From positions 26,267,001 to 26,331,000 of the forward strand of contig NC_083609.1 in NCBI RefSeq assembly GCF_029168945.1: a DNA stretch of 64,000 nt, given 5' to 3'. Position 1 is the first letter of the stretch; each line of letters begins with the position of its first letter. The position numbers and the translations under genes are program-made. The stretch is from Cannabis sativa (lineage: Eukaryota; Streptophyta; Magnoliopsida; Rosales; Cannabaceae). The notes beneath the pieces were generated by a model that saw only the letters and a list, made by a program, of their open reading frames with translations, did not search any database and was not told the origin of the DNA. This document shows positions 37,401 to 50,096 of this stretch, in pieces.

Positions 37401-40400
37401 ATCTAATTTCTTAAGAGAAAATAAGACTTTATATGATTTATAGACCATTAATCCAATGATATGTCATTAAGCTAATTCGAAATGAATAAGCTAAGAGGAA
37501 TTAGGATAATTTCGTTTTAAATAAGAATCCAACGATGCTCCGATTAGCGAGAGTCAAAGTAATCTTATTTATACAATCTTCTTGTTTCATATTGTAAAAC
37601 ACTAGTCTAAGGTGTCATCAATTGATGAACAGCTAGATGTTGCATATACAATATTTATCTTTCGAGATCTAACACTATTATGTTAGTCTAATGGTGAAAA
37701 TCCATTAGGGATTTATCTCATTAGAAAAACAAATCAAGTTAGACCAACAATGAAGATTCGAAATTAAACTACAATTTAATAACAGAAAATAACATGGTTC
37801 AATACAAATTCATACACAATTCAGAAATTATGAAGCACATAGCAAGTAGGAATGACAAGTGAAAATACTAAAACATACAATCCTAAATAATTTCCAAGGT
37901 TTTCAACAAACTGATATCAGTGTCCCGTTTAGGCGAGAGTCAAAGCTACCATTCATTGAATAGAGTTGTCAGCTCATCTAAAATGATCAACATTCTAGCA
38001 ACCTTTTATTCGATCAAGATGTGAATCCGCGTTGTCCCGTTTAGGCGAGAGTCAAGGCTATTCTATCTTATGAGCTTCCACCATTGTTTCATATTCTTGC
38101 AAGTCTTATACAGTCGCCACCATTAGGGTGAGCATAAACTATATAAAAAACTTACAAGATTACTTATCTTTCGAGATTAAACGGTGCTAACTTGCTAATG
38201 AACGTTCCTCCATTAGGGAGGATTACTCACTAAAACAATAGCTATGTAAAACCAACAATGGAGATCGAATATCCTTACAAGAATAAAGCTCATTATTTAA
38301 TGAAGGGTTGTATTTTCTTCTAATATTTATTTTAAATATATATTCATTTAATTAAAATTTCCAATTTAGAATGAAAAATTCCAAATATAAATTTTAATTT
38401 AATATTTATAAATTATACTTAGATGGATAAATAACGTGAATTATTTCCATCTTAGTAATAATTTCCATAAATATTTAGAAAATTATTCAATTTAAGTTGT
38501 TTCAAAATTAATTTAAATTAATTTACAACTCAAATTTAATTTTCTATAAATATATATTGCATTTCGAAAATGCTTTAAAATAAAATAAAATAAATCCTGA
38601 AAAATTACTCTAATTTTATGTTGGCCCAAAATTAATAAAAATTAATTTTCAACAAAAAATATAATTTTCCTATTTAATTAAATATCTAAGAAAAATCTCA
38701 AATATTTAAGTATCATGATTAAAAATCAACTTAAATATTAATTTTCTATTTAATTAAATACACTAGAAAAATACTTCAAGCAAAACAGATAATATCTATC
38801 TAGACTTTCATTGACTAATTAATCCAATTTCTAATTATAATATATTTTAGTTCATTTATTTTAATTAACCATCAAATGAAAAAGTCACTAATTTAAGTTG
38901 GTCCAAAATTAAATAAATAATTTTCAACTTTAATCTATTTTTCAAATAAAATTCGAAATTTCTACATTAAAGAAATGTAATTTCGAAATTTTGGGAAATG
39001 ATTAATAAAATAAAATAAAATATATTCTGAAAATTATTCAAACTTAAGTTATTCTGAAATAAGATTCCAAACTTAAAATAATTTTCAACTTTAATTAAAT
39101 AACATGAAAATAACAATATTAAAGTATCATGATGAAAATCAACTTAGATATTGAAATTTTCAATTTAATTAAATGTATTAAATTCAAGAAATAAATAATT
39201 AAGTAAAGAGGAAACTTAATTATTAATTCTAGTTTAATACTAGGAAAATATAATAAACTTAGATTGTACCAAAATTAATTAGGAAACAATTAATTTCACA
39301 ATCTATGATATTTTCCTATTTAATATTAGAAATAATAACTAGTACTAGAAATAACTATCTATAATATATCATTGACTAAGTGTTTTTCTAAAATTAACTT
39401 TAAAATATTACAATGAAAAATAAATTTCATATATTTTAAAAGTTAATTATGTTGCTAATTCAATTTTAATTAGGTTAGACTAATATAATTAACCTAATAC
39501 AATTATTTAAATAAGGCAAATGGGCCTTCACAATTGGGGTAGTTCATGTGAGGGGGAGCTGGGTTCAGTATGTCGTACCCACTTCTATGGCCCCCAACTC
39601 TCACACAAGGCCCAAAAGAGAGGAATTTAACCTTAAAATAAACAATTGTTATTCATTGAATAAGCCCAAATCTAATTGGGCCTAAATAAATTTCCTTATG
39701 TCAAAATTTATTTTAGCAACCTAGTCCATTTACTTAGTAAAAACTTAAATGGGCTTCCTATATGTATCTAAGCCCAAAAGCAAACATATAGGCTCACACA
39801 GGTCAAATGATTTGGATGAACCCTATCATGTTACTAGGTTTACACAGATGAAAGAAGTACAAAATTTACCTGTTACAAATTATTTATAAGATCTATCGTC
39901 AATTGGACTATGATTAAAATCAGATCAATGGATCATGATCTGTCAACAAGTTAATCATAGCAATTTAGATCAGATAAATAATAGGTTTGTTAAAAAGTTT
40001 TGAATAAACAATATAAAATAAACAAACATTGTCCATGTAACAGATGTGAAACAAGATATTAATATAATTAAATTATTATTCTTAAACTAACCAAATAAAG
40101 GAAACTAATTTTAAAATATCTAGGTTTATTTGAATCAAATTAAATTAAATATCTAATAAGATCAATGATTTGAAAGGAAAGAATCTTCAATATCACTTTC
40201 AGATCTTATAATTTAATAAAATAAACCAATTTTAAAATAGATTTGGTTAGATAATTATTATTTTAGGAATAAAATAATAAATGAATAATAATTACCATAA
40301 TTATATGTCAAAATATCTCAAATTAAGCAATATTCAAATCTCTACAAAAATATCTATGTTATTTAAATATTTAAGATATGATTTATAAATTTCTAATAAG

Positions 40401-41187
40401 GAAAAAAATGATATATATATAGAAAAAATATCATTTTTATACTTATAATTTATAAATAATTAAATATTTAACAAAATAACAAATTTTTGAATTTGAAAAC
40501 ATTATGGTAAGTATATCTATAAAAATATCTATGTTAATTTCAAATTTATTAATTATTTAATTTGTCATATAAGATAATTTTAATATAATATTTTGAATAA
40601 AAAGACAAAGTTATCTTTTAATTTAAAATATCTTAAATATCAAAATATCTAATCTTATAATTAAATAATAAATAAATATTAAAGAAGTTAACAAATTTTT
40701 AAATCTGACCATAATAGGAAATATTTAAAAATTGGAAACATTCCAAAATAGAAATATTTAAAATTGGAAAAATTCCAAATTGAAAATATTTAAAATTGGA
40801 AACATAAATTTTAGGAAACAATCCCATGAAAAAATTGGATTTTTGGGGAAAAAAACCTCAAAAATTCGCAATTTGTGGGGAATCATGATAAATGCATGCA
40901 AAGAACCATGATTTCCAATCTTCCAAAATTCATATCTTTCTCAATTTTTATCGGAATCGAGTTCCGTAAAAACAAAAATTGCTCAATTTTTCACAAGGAA
41001 TCCAAATAAAATATTTTAAAAAATTGAAAAAAAATATATTTCATGGAAAAATTTCGTACAACACATACATTCATCACATAAGCACATAAACCAACATGAA
41101 ACCATCCAAATCAACACAGAAACATGCAATCATCGTTTTAATTCATAATACATGAAAGTAAATCATTACCATGGCTCTGGTGCCAGT
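37401..41187 (-). other. AT-rich leader/internal region of the copia element
   Basis: No coding frame is supported. 37,530-38,290 holds two diverged copies of a roughly 250-bp block. Each copy contains a GCGAGAGTCAA motif (37,549, 37,934, 38,045) and a TATCTTTCGAGAT motif (37,657, 38,165). From 38,300 to 41,150 the sequence is extremely AT-rich, with a GC-rich island at 39,520-39,620 that can fold into a hairpin. The right end carries the primer binding site. Confidence 0.6.
41171..41185 (-). other. Copia primer binding site
   Basis: On the minus strand the 5' LTR end (CCAACA) is followed by ACTGGCACCAGAGCCATGG. It resembles the TGGTATCAGAGCC site complementary to initiator-Met tRNA, with two changes in the core. 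This fixes the element's orientation as minus. Confidence 0.75.
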
Positions 41188-43110
41188 TGTTGGAAATTAT
41201 TTTACCAGGATCTAGATTTACTAACAAGTATGTTGGATTAACAACCTAATATGAATTCTAAAACAATGAAAATAAACACATATAAAGTTAGAAAACCTTA
41301 CAGTGGATGCAGCGGAATAATATGACTCATTTCGTTCAGATCTCTAGCCCTTGATTCCTTTCTGTAGCAGAGCATCACCAAGATCTGAACCTGTATCTTC
41401 TTTTCTCCTCTTTTGATGTAGAAATTCCATAGTCTTCCATACTATGATTGAGATACCACTTGATGTGTGTGGGCACTACTCATCTCACAAGGATTTCGAA
41501 ATTTCTCTCTATTTTTCTCTCTCAATTTCGTGGCTGATAGCATTTTCATATAATGTACCAGAGAAGAGAACAAGGGCTGCTATATATAGGGAGAAGGGAG
41601 AGCACAACTTTCCAAATAAATAGTTTCCTCTTTTACTGTGTAATTGATTAACTGCCTTATTTAGTGTGATTCACCACTTTCCTATTATAGCTAGGCTTTG
41701 ATTAGCAATTACATGACAATTAAAAATAAAAATAATAATTGGGAAACACAAAGGGAGTGCTCGGCCATAGAGGGAATATGGGCCTCACTTGGATTTTGCA
41801 GTTTCCTCAATTTTATTTCAATTTCTCCAAAAATGCCACTTTTCCAATTCTAATCATTTAAATGCCAAAACTAATTATTTAATAACTAAAATAGATTATT
41901 AAATAATATTGTCATTTAAAATAATTATTAATTAGACATACATAGTCTCTTAATTAATAATTAAACCTAGAAACCCTTTTCTTTACGATTTCATCCTTAA
42001 ACTGTGAGAATTCATAAAGTAGACATAGTCTAACTTTTAGAATTATAATTGATTAATTAAAATCAATTAACTGAGTCTTACAAGCAGTATGGCCTCAACT
42101 AGTATGGGGACCATGGGTCTATATAACCGAGCTTCCAATAAGTCGAACCGAATTTACCAAGTAAATTCCCTAACTTATTAATTCCTCATTGAATCCACAC
42201 TTAGAACTTGGAATTGCACTCTCAGTCATATAGAAACGCTCTATATGTTCCACGATATAGACACGTCATTAGTTATCCATTGTTATAACCCTAATGTGAT
42301 CAATGATCCTCTATATAGATGATTTACACTGTACAGGGATTAAATTACCGTAACACCCTACAATGTATTTTATCCTTAAAACACTTAACCCTGTATAAAT
42401 GATATTTCACCTAAGTGAAATGAGATCTCCACCATTTATCTTCGTTTGGTTAAGCTCGAAGGAAATCATCCTTTACTTCTATTTGCCAAATAGAAGCTAT
42501 AGATTCCATATTTATGTTAGCGCTCCCACTCAATTGCACTACCGTGTTCCCAAAATGTATGTATTGCCCAGACTAAAAATTAGGCTTAACTAACAAATCA
42601 AAGAACACGAATAATACTCTTGAAATTGAGCCTAACCATATCAGGATTTCGATCATGTGATCTAGGATCAACTTATGATATTGAATTTAATAGATATTAC
42701 GGTAAATTTCAACATATCTAATCAAAGTTCAATATCGGTCCTTTCCGATCTATACTCCATACATCCGATACTGGTAAACTTTGCCAATGTCCTGGAAAGG
42801 ACATAACACTTTTCCAAGGTGTAAGAATACCTATCGCTGATTATACCATGTCAGTCTAAATCCAGTGTTCTGACAAATCAGGGAATCTACTTTTGACCAT
42901 ATAATAAAGATTATATTCCACTGTGCTGACAACACTATAATCTTTAACCAACTCATATGTTCTGGACTTAAAAAGAATTCATACATTATATACCTATAAT
43001 CATGAAATAAATCATGTGAACCATGCAACATAAAATGTTATTTCTGATCTTTATTAATAAGTAAATCTGATTATATGAAATGAGTTTTATTTAGGGCATA
43101 AAACCCAACC
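41188..43110 (-). repeat. Copia 5' LTR
   Basis: 1,923 bp from TGTTGGAAATTATTTTACC to AAAACCCAACC on the plus strand. The minus-strand TATA box (TATATATAG) lies at 41,581-41,588. It is almost identical to the split 3' LTR. Confidence 0.95.
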
Positions 43111-43787
43111 CAAAAATGGTCATGAAAAAACAAAAATAAAGCTTTGTCTACATTCACAACATTAGCAAAAATACCAGAAAAGATACTAAAGGATAAACTG
43201 GAACGCAGTAAGAAACTAAAGGTAACCTCAAAACTTCACTTATATGCTACTTATGCGCATTCTGTTACTTCACACAAAGTAAAAAAAAAAATAATTATAC
43301 TAATGGTTACCTCTTTTACATTTCACAGGTGCAAACATCCAATCTTGTCATATACACAGTAAAAGAATCGCAAGACTCCTATATTGTGGATATCCAAAAA
43401 AGAACATGCACGTGTCAACAATTTCAGTATGATGAAATGCCATGCTCTCATGCAATGGATGTAATATCAAAAAGACACATGAAATGCTATGGATATTGCT
43501 CATACTACTACACAAAAGAAGCATTTGTTGCAACATATGAAGGTTCTGTGTTACCAATAGATGATCCAAAGACATGGGACTTGCCTGATAACATCAAACA
43601 ACTACAAGTATTACCACCAATATACAAGAGACCAGCAGGTAGGCCAAGGAAACAAAGATATAAGACTGCACTAGATAAAGCAACACAAAATAAATGTGCA
43701 AGATGCTTACAAAAAGGACACAACCGAAGGACTTACAAAAATGATGTGATCGAGCCAAAGAGAAAGAGAAAAAGAGATATTGAATAG
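43111..43787 (+). pseudogene. MULE transposase, C-terminal part with SWIM and zinc knuckle
   Basis: The frame resumes after the retrotransposon nest. One in-frame TGA (43,126-43,128, probably a decayed Arg codon) is followed by ALSTFTTLAKIPEKILKDKL. A 107-bp intron (43,222-43,328) follows. The last exon encodes the SWIM zinc finger RTCTCQQFQYDEMPCSHAM (CxC...CxH, near 43,404-43,460). It also encodes GRPRKQRYKTA, an AT-hook-like basic stretch, and a CCHC zinc knuckle CARCLQKGHNRRTYKND near the end; the position expected to be the last Cys reads Tyr. The stop is at 43,785-43,787. SWIM and CCHC domains are standard at the end of MULE transposases and help bind DNA. The final exon is intact. Confidence 0.9.
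43222..43328 (+). other. Second intron of the MULE transposase
   Basis: AAACTAAAG is followed by GTAACCTC, and TTACATTTCACAG precedes GTGCAAAC. Joining gives a continuous frame KKLKVQTSNLVIYTVKES into the SWIM finger. The donor and acceptor are 107 bp apart. Confidence 0.75.
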
Positions 43788-44839
43788 CCCATCCATTATT
43801 CTTTCATTTATCCAAATACTATAAAAATAAAAATAATACTTTCAAATTGAGAAACTACTAAGTAGTTTTACTTTCCAATGTTTCCCTACATTTTCAAATA
43901 CTATAGAATAAAAAACATGTCTTCTGTGAACACTGCTTTTATGAATAGTTAAATTCATTTTTGAAGTCTAAATTTAGTTTTTAATATTTTATATGATTGA
44001 TCACTAATAGAAAAACTAACACGTTCCTTAAATTATATATTCATACATTTTTATCATTTAAGCAAAAAAATGTTAGTTTTCAATAATTATTCTGCTGGTG
44101 TATTTTATTTTTAAATCATCATACACATAAAAAAACATATCAAAATATACATTATCCATTATTAAAAAATGATTAAAGTGTACCTCTAATTCAAATATGT
44201 TGCAAGCGACTACCATTGTAGAACCCCAAGTTAAAAAATCATCTTTTACAACCTGAACGTTTATATAAAAAAAAATTAGAAACAATATAATTAATTTTTC
44301 ACTAAATGAATCATACTAACTACTCTATACCTTGATTATTGATTTGTATTAAAATCATCATTCAACTAAAAAAATATAAATCATTACTCTGCAAAAAATC
44401 ATTGTTGGTTTTATGAAAATTGAGCTACAAACATTAGCTTAAAACTACGAAACACACTTTCTTTCCAACTTTATATACTTGAATCCTTCCATTAAAAGAT
44501 AACATCCCAAACAACAATTTTAACTACTTATATACTTGCATATTTCCAAAAAAAAAAGATACTGAAAGGTCCCTTCACAGCAGTGTTACCAACAAAAGAG
44601 AGATTGACACCTAGCTAACACTACATATAAATCCTACTGTCCAGATATACCATTCACTAATACTGACAATGAAATGTACTAAATTGGAGCTTAATTACAA
44701 TTCTAAAAATAAAAAGTAACAAAACAAGGTACTTTGACTCCAAAATAGTTCACCAAAAAGTTTCATTCCAGTTGAAACTCCAACTTTAGTTCACCAAAAA
44801 GTTTCATCCTAGTGCAGATACAACACCCCTTCAATCCAG
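43788..44839. other. Convergent intergenic gap inside the MULE
   Basis: About 1 kb of AT-rich DNA separates the transposase stop (plus strand) from the Ulp1-like gene stop (minus strand). No coding sequence is supported; the 70-codon minus frame at 44,073-44,285 has no match. It presumably contains both 3' untranslated regions. Confidence 0.5.
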
Positions 44840-47800
44840 TCAAGCTCTTGGAATCCTCCCAAGAAACTCAGACTCAGAATCATAATCATTCAACAGCTTC
44901 TTCTTGGCATGAACATACAACTCAACAGTGAGCTTCCTCCTAAAAAAACCCCACATCTAGAGGATTTGGAAGTTTGTCAATACATCCATGAATAAAGAAA
45001 TCAGCATACTTAGCCACAAACAAGCCACAATCACTATAAACAATACAAGCAAAAAACAAACATTAGTCTGAATACTATAAAAAAAAAACAAAAATCATAA
45101 CAGTATAAACACATTTCAACACATTTCAACATACTTGCCTACTTGCTGAGGTATATTAGTAACAACAAAAACATCAAGCTTGTCCTCCTCCTTTTTCCCT
45201 TTAAACAATCCTTGGCTTGTGTCAATATCCATCCTCCTACTGTAATAGTCAATGAATGACAAACATATAGGCAACACCACTGCAAATGGCTTGACATAAC
45301 TAGCTGTTTTCCTATCCAACTCATGTCTAGACCCTAAGGAATTATAAACATTGAGACACCTAGCCCTAATATCAAAAATGATCAAAACCCAATGCTTTTC
45401 ATCCTTAATATGCATGTAAATCAATACATGATCAACAAGTAGCCAATCTTTGTTAGCATACATGTAATACCCACTCATGTATTCAGTAACAATGTTACTC
45501 TTAGGGACAGCATCAATCTTGTTTCCAAACTTGATAAACTTATCATACAATTCAACCACCTTAAAACAGAAATAATCTATGGTTGTTGCAGACACTGCAA
45601 CATTAGGATCATACTTCAACTTCTTTCGTAAGTAGTAAAATATTACATCCATATGCTGTAAAAAAAAGATTAGAATCTGAATAAATAAAAGATAACCGAA
45701 AACAACATAACTAAAATGAAAAAAAAATACTAAATATGATACTCACTGAGTCACTAAGGCACCTTCCAGGGGTCAAAAGATCATAAAACCACCACTTGTC
45801 ATGAACACTATCAATGTAGAAATCTAAAGCAGGACTAAAAAGATTCTTCCCTTGAACAAACTTCTTCTTCCTAAAAAAAGCAACCAACCAATATACTTAA
45901 TATCAAATATGCAAAAATTTAAAAAAACAACCCAAATAACATAATAAAAACAAGAAAACATACTTATTCTCATCCTTAAACCCAACACAGGACCACTCAT
46001 CAAATGCCTTTTGTTGAAGTTCATGCGAAGGATCAAACAACCCAGAAGTAAACAGATATAAACCTTTAACATTCTTTTTCTTCTTCTTTTCATTACTACC
46101 AGAAGACCCAAAATCATTTCTGTAAGGACTCTGTAAAGCCACACTAGGCTTATGAGCCCTCTTTGATTTAAAAGATTCACAAACCTTAATCTTGTCGTAA
46201 AAAAGAAACCAAACAGTAACATTTAAATTTAACAACAATAATCATAAAAAATATTATAATCTTCTTCACTTCATATGCATGAAAAACATCATCCCCCTTC
46301 TGATTTATAACAGCCATCACAGATTCTGAAAAACCATCATCAGTACCCGCACTAACCTTCTCAGCAATTCCCTCAACTCCACCTACATTACCACCATTAG
46401 AACCCAAAGCTTCATCCTCTGCTATTGCAACACTCTCAGTTTGTCCTAATAACGAACCCATTATGTCAAAATTTGGCATATCCTAACAACAAAAGCAAAT
46501 CAAAGCAACAAACAAATTAGTTAATAACTTAAGAGAACAAAAATACAATAATTACACAAAACTGTTCTGTAAAAAAATTAATTGGCAAAATTAACCTTTT
46601 CCAAAGAAGATAAACCATCAAAATCTTGACTATCAACTTCTTTCACAGACATCTCAGATATATTTTTAATTTCTTGCACAATATAATCAGAAAAGAAACA
46701 ATTAAGTAGCAAAAAATACAATAGAAAATATTAAATAATAATAAAAAGAAACCAGACCTTATAAACATCACCGTCACCATCAACACAATCTTTGCCATCC
46801 TTCACATCACCAGCATCTTCACCTTCCCCCTTAACAGTAGGCTACAATAAAAAATAACAACACCACATTATAAATAACAACATCATAACCCAAAAAAGCA
46901 CATAATAAGGGATACTAAAAATAGCACCATACTATCATAGCGCAACTAATAACACAAAAAGACAACATACAAACACATGAAACACTAAAAAATCTAAAAA
47001 CTACTAAATAATACCTCAACATCATCACTAATGTCATCTAGGTTACGGGGACTACCAACGCCACCACCACCACCGTCATCCTCATCCTCATCCTCATGAC
47101 TCTACAAAAACAAAATCACATAAAAATCATTACATGTTAACAAATAAAACTAAAAATAAACAATTTCAATCATAAAAGAAACCAAAACACCTCACTTGTG
47201 GTACAACATTCGCAATACTATCTTTAATCAAATCTTTCAATTATGAAAACTTCGTATCAAGATAAAAAGTTAAATCCTCTCCAACCTTATGATCAATGCA
47301 ACCCTTCAAATTTTCCTCAAGTAATGCAAATTTTCATTGACTTCCTTACGAAATTCTTTCAAAACACACTCCAATCCAACTTGCCTAACTACAAGCCCCA
47401 ACACTGAATCTTTAAGCTCATCCAACACAACTACACTTATAGTAGCTTTTTTCTCAACTCCAGAACTACCAGTCTTGTCAACGTCTACTCTAGGCTGTCT
47501 CACATCCTCAAAATCATCATCAAATTCTGACTCATAAGAAAACTCAAACTCAGCAATATCTAACTTTTGATTTTCCTCAGCTGAAGGAATCATGCGGGTA
47601 ACAGAAAACTGTAACAAAATAAAATAAAAATAACGAAAATTAGTAACATAACAAAAAAAAAAAAAAACAAAAGACAACACAAAAATAATAAATTATATAT
47701 CACAAAAACATACCTTAGTTGACATGTATATTTTCTTCTCCACTTCACCTGAGAAAGGATTACCCACACTACTCCACCTACACATCCTATAATCTGGAGA

Positions 47801-49797
47801 AGAATCATATGTACATAAACCTTGCTTCTTAAAAATAGGAATAACCTCATAGAGCCAAACCTGAAACGCAAAAGGAAAATCACACAACTTGTACGTCTTA
47901 CTATTGTAATCCTTTTCTTTACCCTTATTGTTCTTTCTTGCCTTGGAAGCAACTGTACCCTTCGTCTCATTAACAACTTTCTTCTTGTTTTTATCCTTCA
48001 AAACAGTCCTCAAACTATACAAAGTAGTATCATACGCAACCTTACCCCATGGAAAATTGTTAAATTCACCAGATCCTATTAAATGAAGTAACCCATCATC
48101 TACTTTCTTGCGACCAGGCTTACTTAGCAAGAAATTCATAACAAAATAAAGCACAACCATTCTAAAAGCAAACACATCATCTTTGAAAATACTATTCAAG
48201 AATCGTTGTTTAACAACAACATAGTTAACAGTCATGTCACTAAAATACTTGTCCACAAAAGTATCTCCCCTTCCTATATATTTTTCCATAATACTGTCAC
48301 CCTTACACAACAAACCACTCATAATAGCAAATTCACCTAACCCAAACTGAGTCCTAGAATTACGAAAATCAAACCAAATTTCCTTAACATTTACTTGACG
48401 AACCTCCCTACACAAAGCAGTATGTATAACCTGAGATTGCATATTGCACTCCTCAAGATCTAGAAAATGCCCAAAACAGGATTCTTGAAACATAGTAAGT
48501 TTCTTAGTAGTCAATCTATCCTTGATTTCTGAAATAACACCCACATCAAACCAGTATATGATTTTTCCACAAAATCTATCCTCTGGTTTCAAGTAAAAAT
48601 CTCAAACCTGTAAGAAAATTTAGAAACAAACATAAAATATTTTAAAAGAAATTAACAAGTAAACTGTATTCTGAAATAATAAATTTAAAAATAAAAAGTA
48701 ATACATCAGTATTACTTTCATAATAAAGTAAACAGTTACTTTATTAAATTAAATCCAACATAGTTTTAATAGTGGTAAAGAAAATGGTCATTAAGGCACA
48801 AAAATAAAAAAAAAGTAACATATATATGTGCTCAATCAAATCAAAAACACCTAATCATAGATAAATCTACAAGCAAATATTCACCACAACATCATTAAAA
48901 GAAACTAACAAGCAAACTTTATGCTGAAATAATTAACTTAAAAATGAAAAGTAATACAACAGTATTACATAGATCAAGCACAGGCCTATTAAAAATATAC
49001 TTAATAAAAAAGAAAACAACAGAAACTAAATAGTATACCAACAAAAATAAAGCAAAAAAAACCACTAAATCATAAATTGTTAATCAAAAACACATTAAAA
49101 AAAAAAACACACACTAAAAAACCTAAAATACCAAATATATATACCATTCATTAAGAAAGTGTACAATAAACTATAACCTTTAAATAACGAATAAATATAC
49201 ATAAAAAAATAAACTACTCATTATTATAAAGAACTCAGTAAACAAAAAAACTACTAAAAAATACAGTATTAAACAACCTACACTAACAAAAAAAAAAACA
49301 AAAAACTATTCTAACATATATAATATTCACTATAAAGTTATACATAGATCTCTTAACAAAACACAAAATAAAATGTGAACAACTTAGTATATCAGACAAC
49401 TCTGTATACAAAAAAAAAAAAAATAACTAACATATAAATGTGCATCCACATTAACAAAAATCAAATAAAAAAATACACGATTCAGTATAAACAACCAATA
49501 TACTAACCTTCAATTTTTTTGGCAACATAATGGGGGCTTCATCACATTCTGAATCAAAATCATCGTCATCTTCAACAACACTCTTTAACTTTTTAGAGCA
49601 CCGATCGTCGAAGGAAGCCTCAGAAACACCACTCCTCTTTGAAATGGAAACATTCTTATTTTTCTTCTCCTTATCAGAATCAACAACCTTCGAACCAGAT
49701 CCAACCAAATTTGTTTTGCAACTTCCTCTATTTTTTCCACCTTCTTCGAACCAGACACCTCCGGTGATGGAGACATTGAAATCCTAGTACGCAGCAT
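44840..49797 (-). pseudogene. DUF1985/Ulp1-like cysteine protease gene captured by the MULE
   Basis: A multi-exon gene of the SUMO-protease (C48) superfamily. Probable start 49,797 or 49,776. Exons by splice signals: 49,797-49,508; 48,607-47,714 (DUF1985: KPEDRFCGKIIYWFDVGVI, then ESCFGHFLDLEECNMQSQVI, then QFGLGEFAIMSGLLC); 47,608-47,191 and about five acidic linker exons; then the protease domain at about 45,870-45,135 and 45,033-44,840. The catalytic His is in KHWVLIIFDI (codon 45,392) and the Cys in NDCGLFVAKYADFF after a 101-bp intron (Cys codon 45,027). The expected Asp in the YDS motif is Asn (VYNSL, codon 45,340). The DUF1985 and protease domains are open. Three probable indels break the gene: an A-tract near 49,735, near 47,335, and a T-tract near 44,950. 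Its role inside MULEs is unknown. Confidence 0.85.
45034..45134 (-). other. Intron splitting the Ulp1 catalytic domain
   Basis: The minus-strand donor GGCAA then GTATGTTG (45,134) and acceptor TTGTTTATAG (45,034) are 101 bp apart. Splicing turns AA plus T into an Asn codon and joins IPQQVG to NDCGLFV, restoring the active-site cysteine motif. Confidence 0.8.
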
Positions 49798-50051
49798 AAA
49801 CGGTTTAAAATCCAAAATCCTAACAGAGAGAAACCCTAATACTTTGCTGAAATGAGAGAAAATGAGAAAATGGAAGTAGAAACGAAAAAGAAAAATGGAA
49901 GTGATTGAGTGAGTGATGGCTTGACAGAGAAAATTAGAAAGTGGTATCGTGTTTGACACTCAAACCACTCTCAAAATAATAACCGTGTACACGTGTCAAA
50001 AAAAATTCAAAAAAGATCGTTACTTTTACCAAATTAAAATATATTCGGTAT

Positions 50052-50096
50052 ATACAGTATTAAATTACAAAAAAGGTCCCACAGCATAATTTTCTC
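50052..50096 (-). repeat. MULE right terminal inverted repeat (degenerate)
   Basis: Inverted partner of the left terminus: the reverse complement begins GAGAAAATTATGCTGTGGG. It directly abuts the 9-bp duplication TTTTATTTT at 50,097-50,105. Confidence 0.6.

Larger units (their letters stand above)
27003..43110 (-). mobile_element. Copia LTR retrotransposon with decayed pol, nested in the MULE transposase
   Basis: The element reads on the minus strand: its 5' LTR is 41,188-43,110 and its 3' LTR is 27,003-28,046 plus 34,314-35,199. The second LTR is split by the Athila-type insertion. The joined LTR lengths agree (about 1,925 and 1,923 bp) and they differ by only about 1% (about 19 differences counted by eye). 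The primer binding site (41,171-41,185) resembles the initiator-Met tRNA site used by copia elements. A purine-rich tract (AAGTGGGAGTT on the minus strand) borders the 3' LTR. The terminal CA has mutated to CC on the right end (43,110). The internal region holds only shreds of integrase and RNase H, with many stops. Confidence 0.92.
24410..50096 (+). mobile_element. Composite Ulp1-carrying Mutator-like element (Kaonashi/CUMULE type)
   Basis: A 25.7-kb Class II element bounded by degenerate inverted termini and perfect 9-bp duplications. It carries two convergent genes: a MULE transposase on the plus strand (25,211-43,787) and a DUF1985/Ulp1 protease-like gene on the minus strand (49,797-44,840). 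MULEs carrying Ulp1-like genes are known in Arabidopsis (Kaonashi) and melon (CUMULE). Removing the 16.1-kb retrotransposon insertion at 27,003-43,115 leaves about 9.6 kb, a normal size for that group. Both genes carry stops or frameshifts, so the copy is not autonomous now. The left terminus lies about 340 bp upstream of the rps1 start codon. Confidence 0.85.

Noticed and set aside
37921..38056. CRISPR-like direct repeats
   Set aside because: Only two or three diverged motif copies with irregular spacing in a plant retrotransposon; no array.
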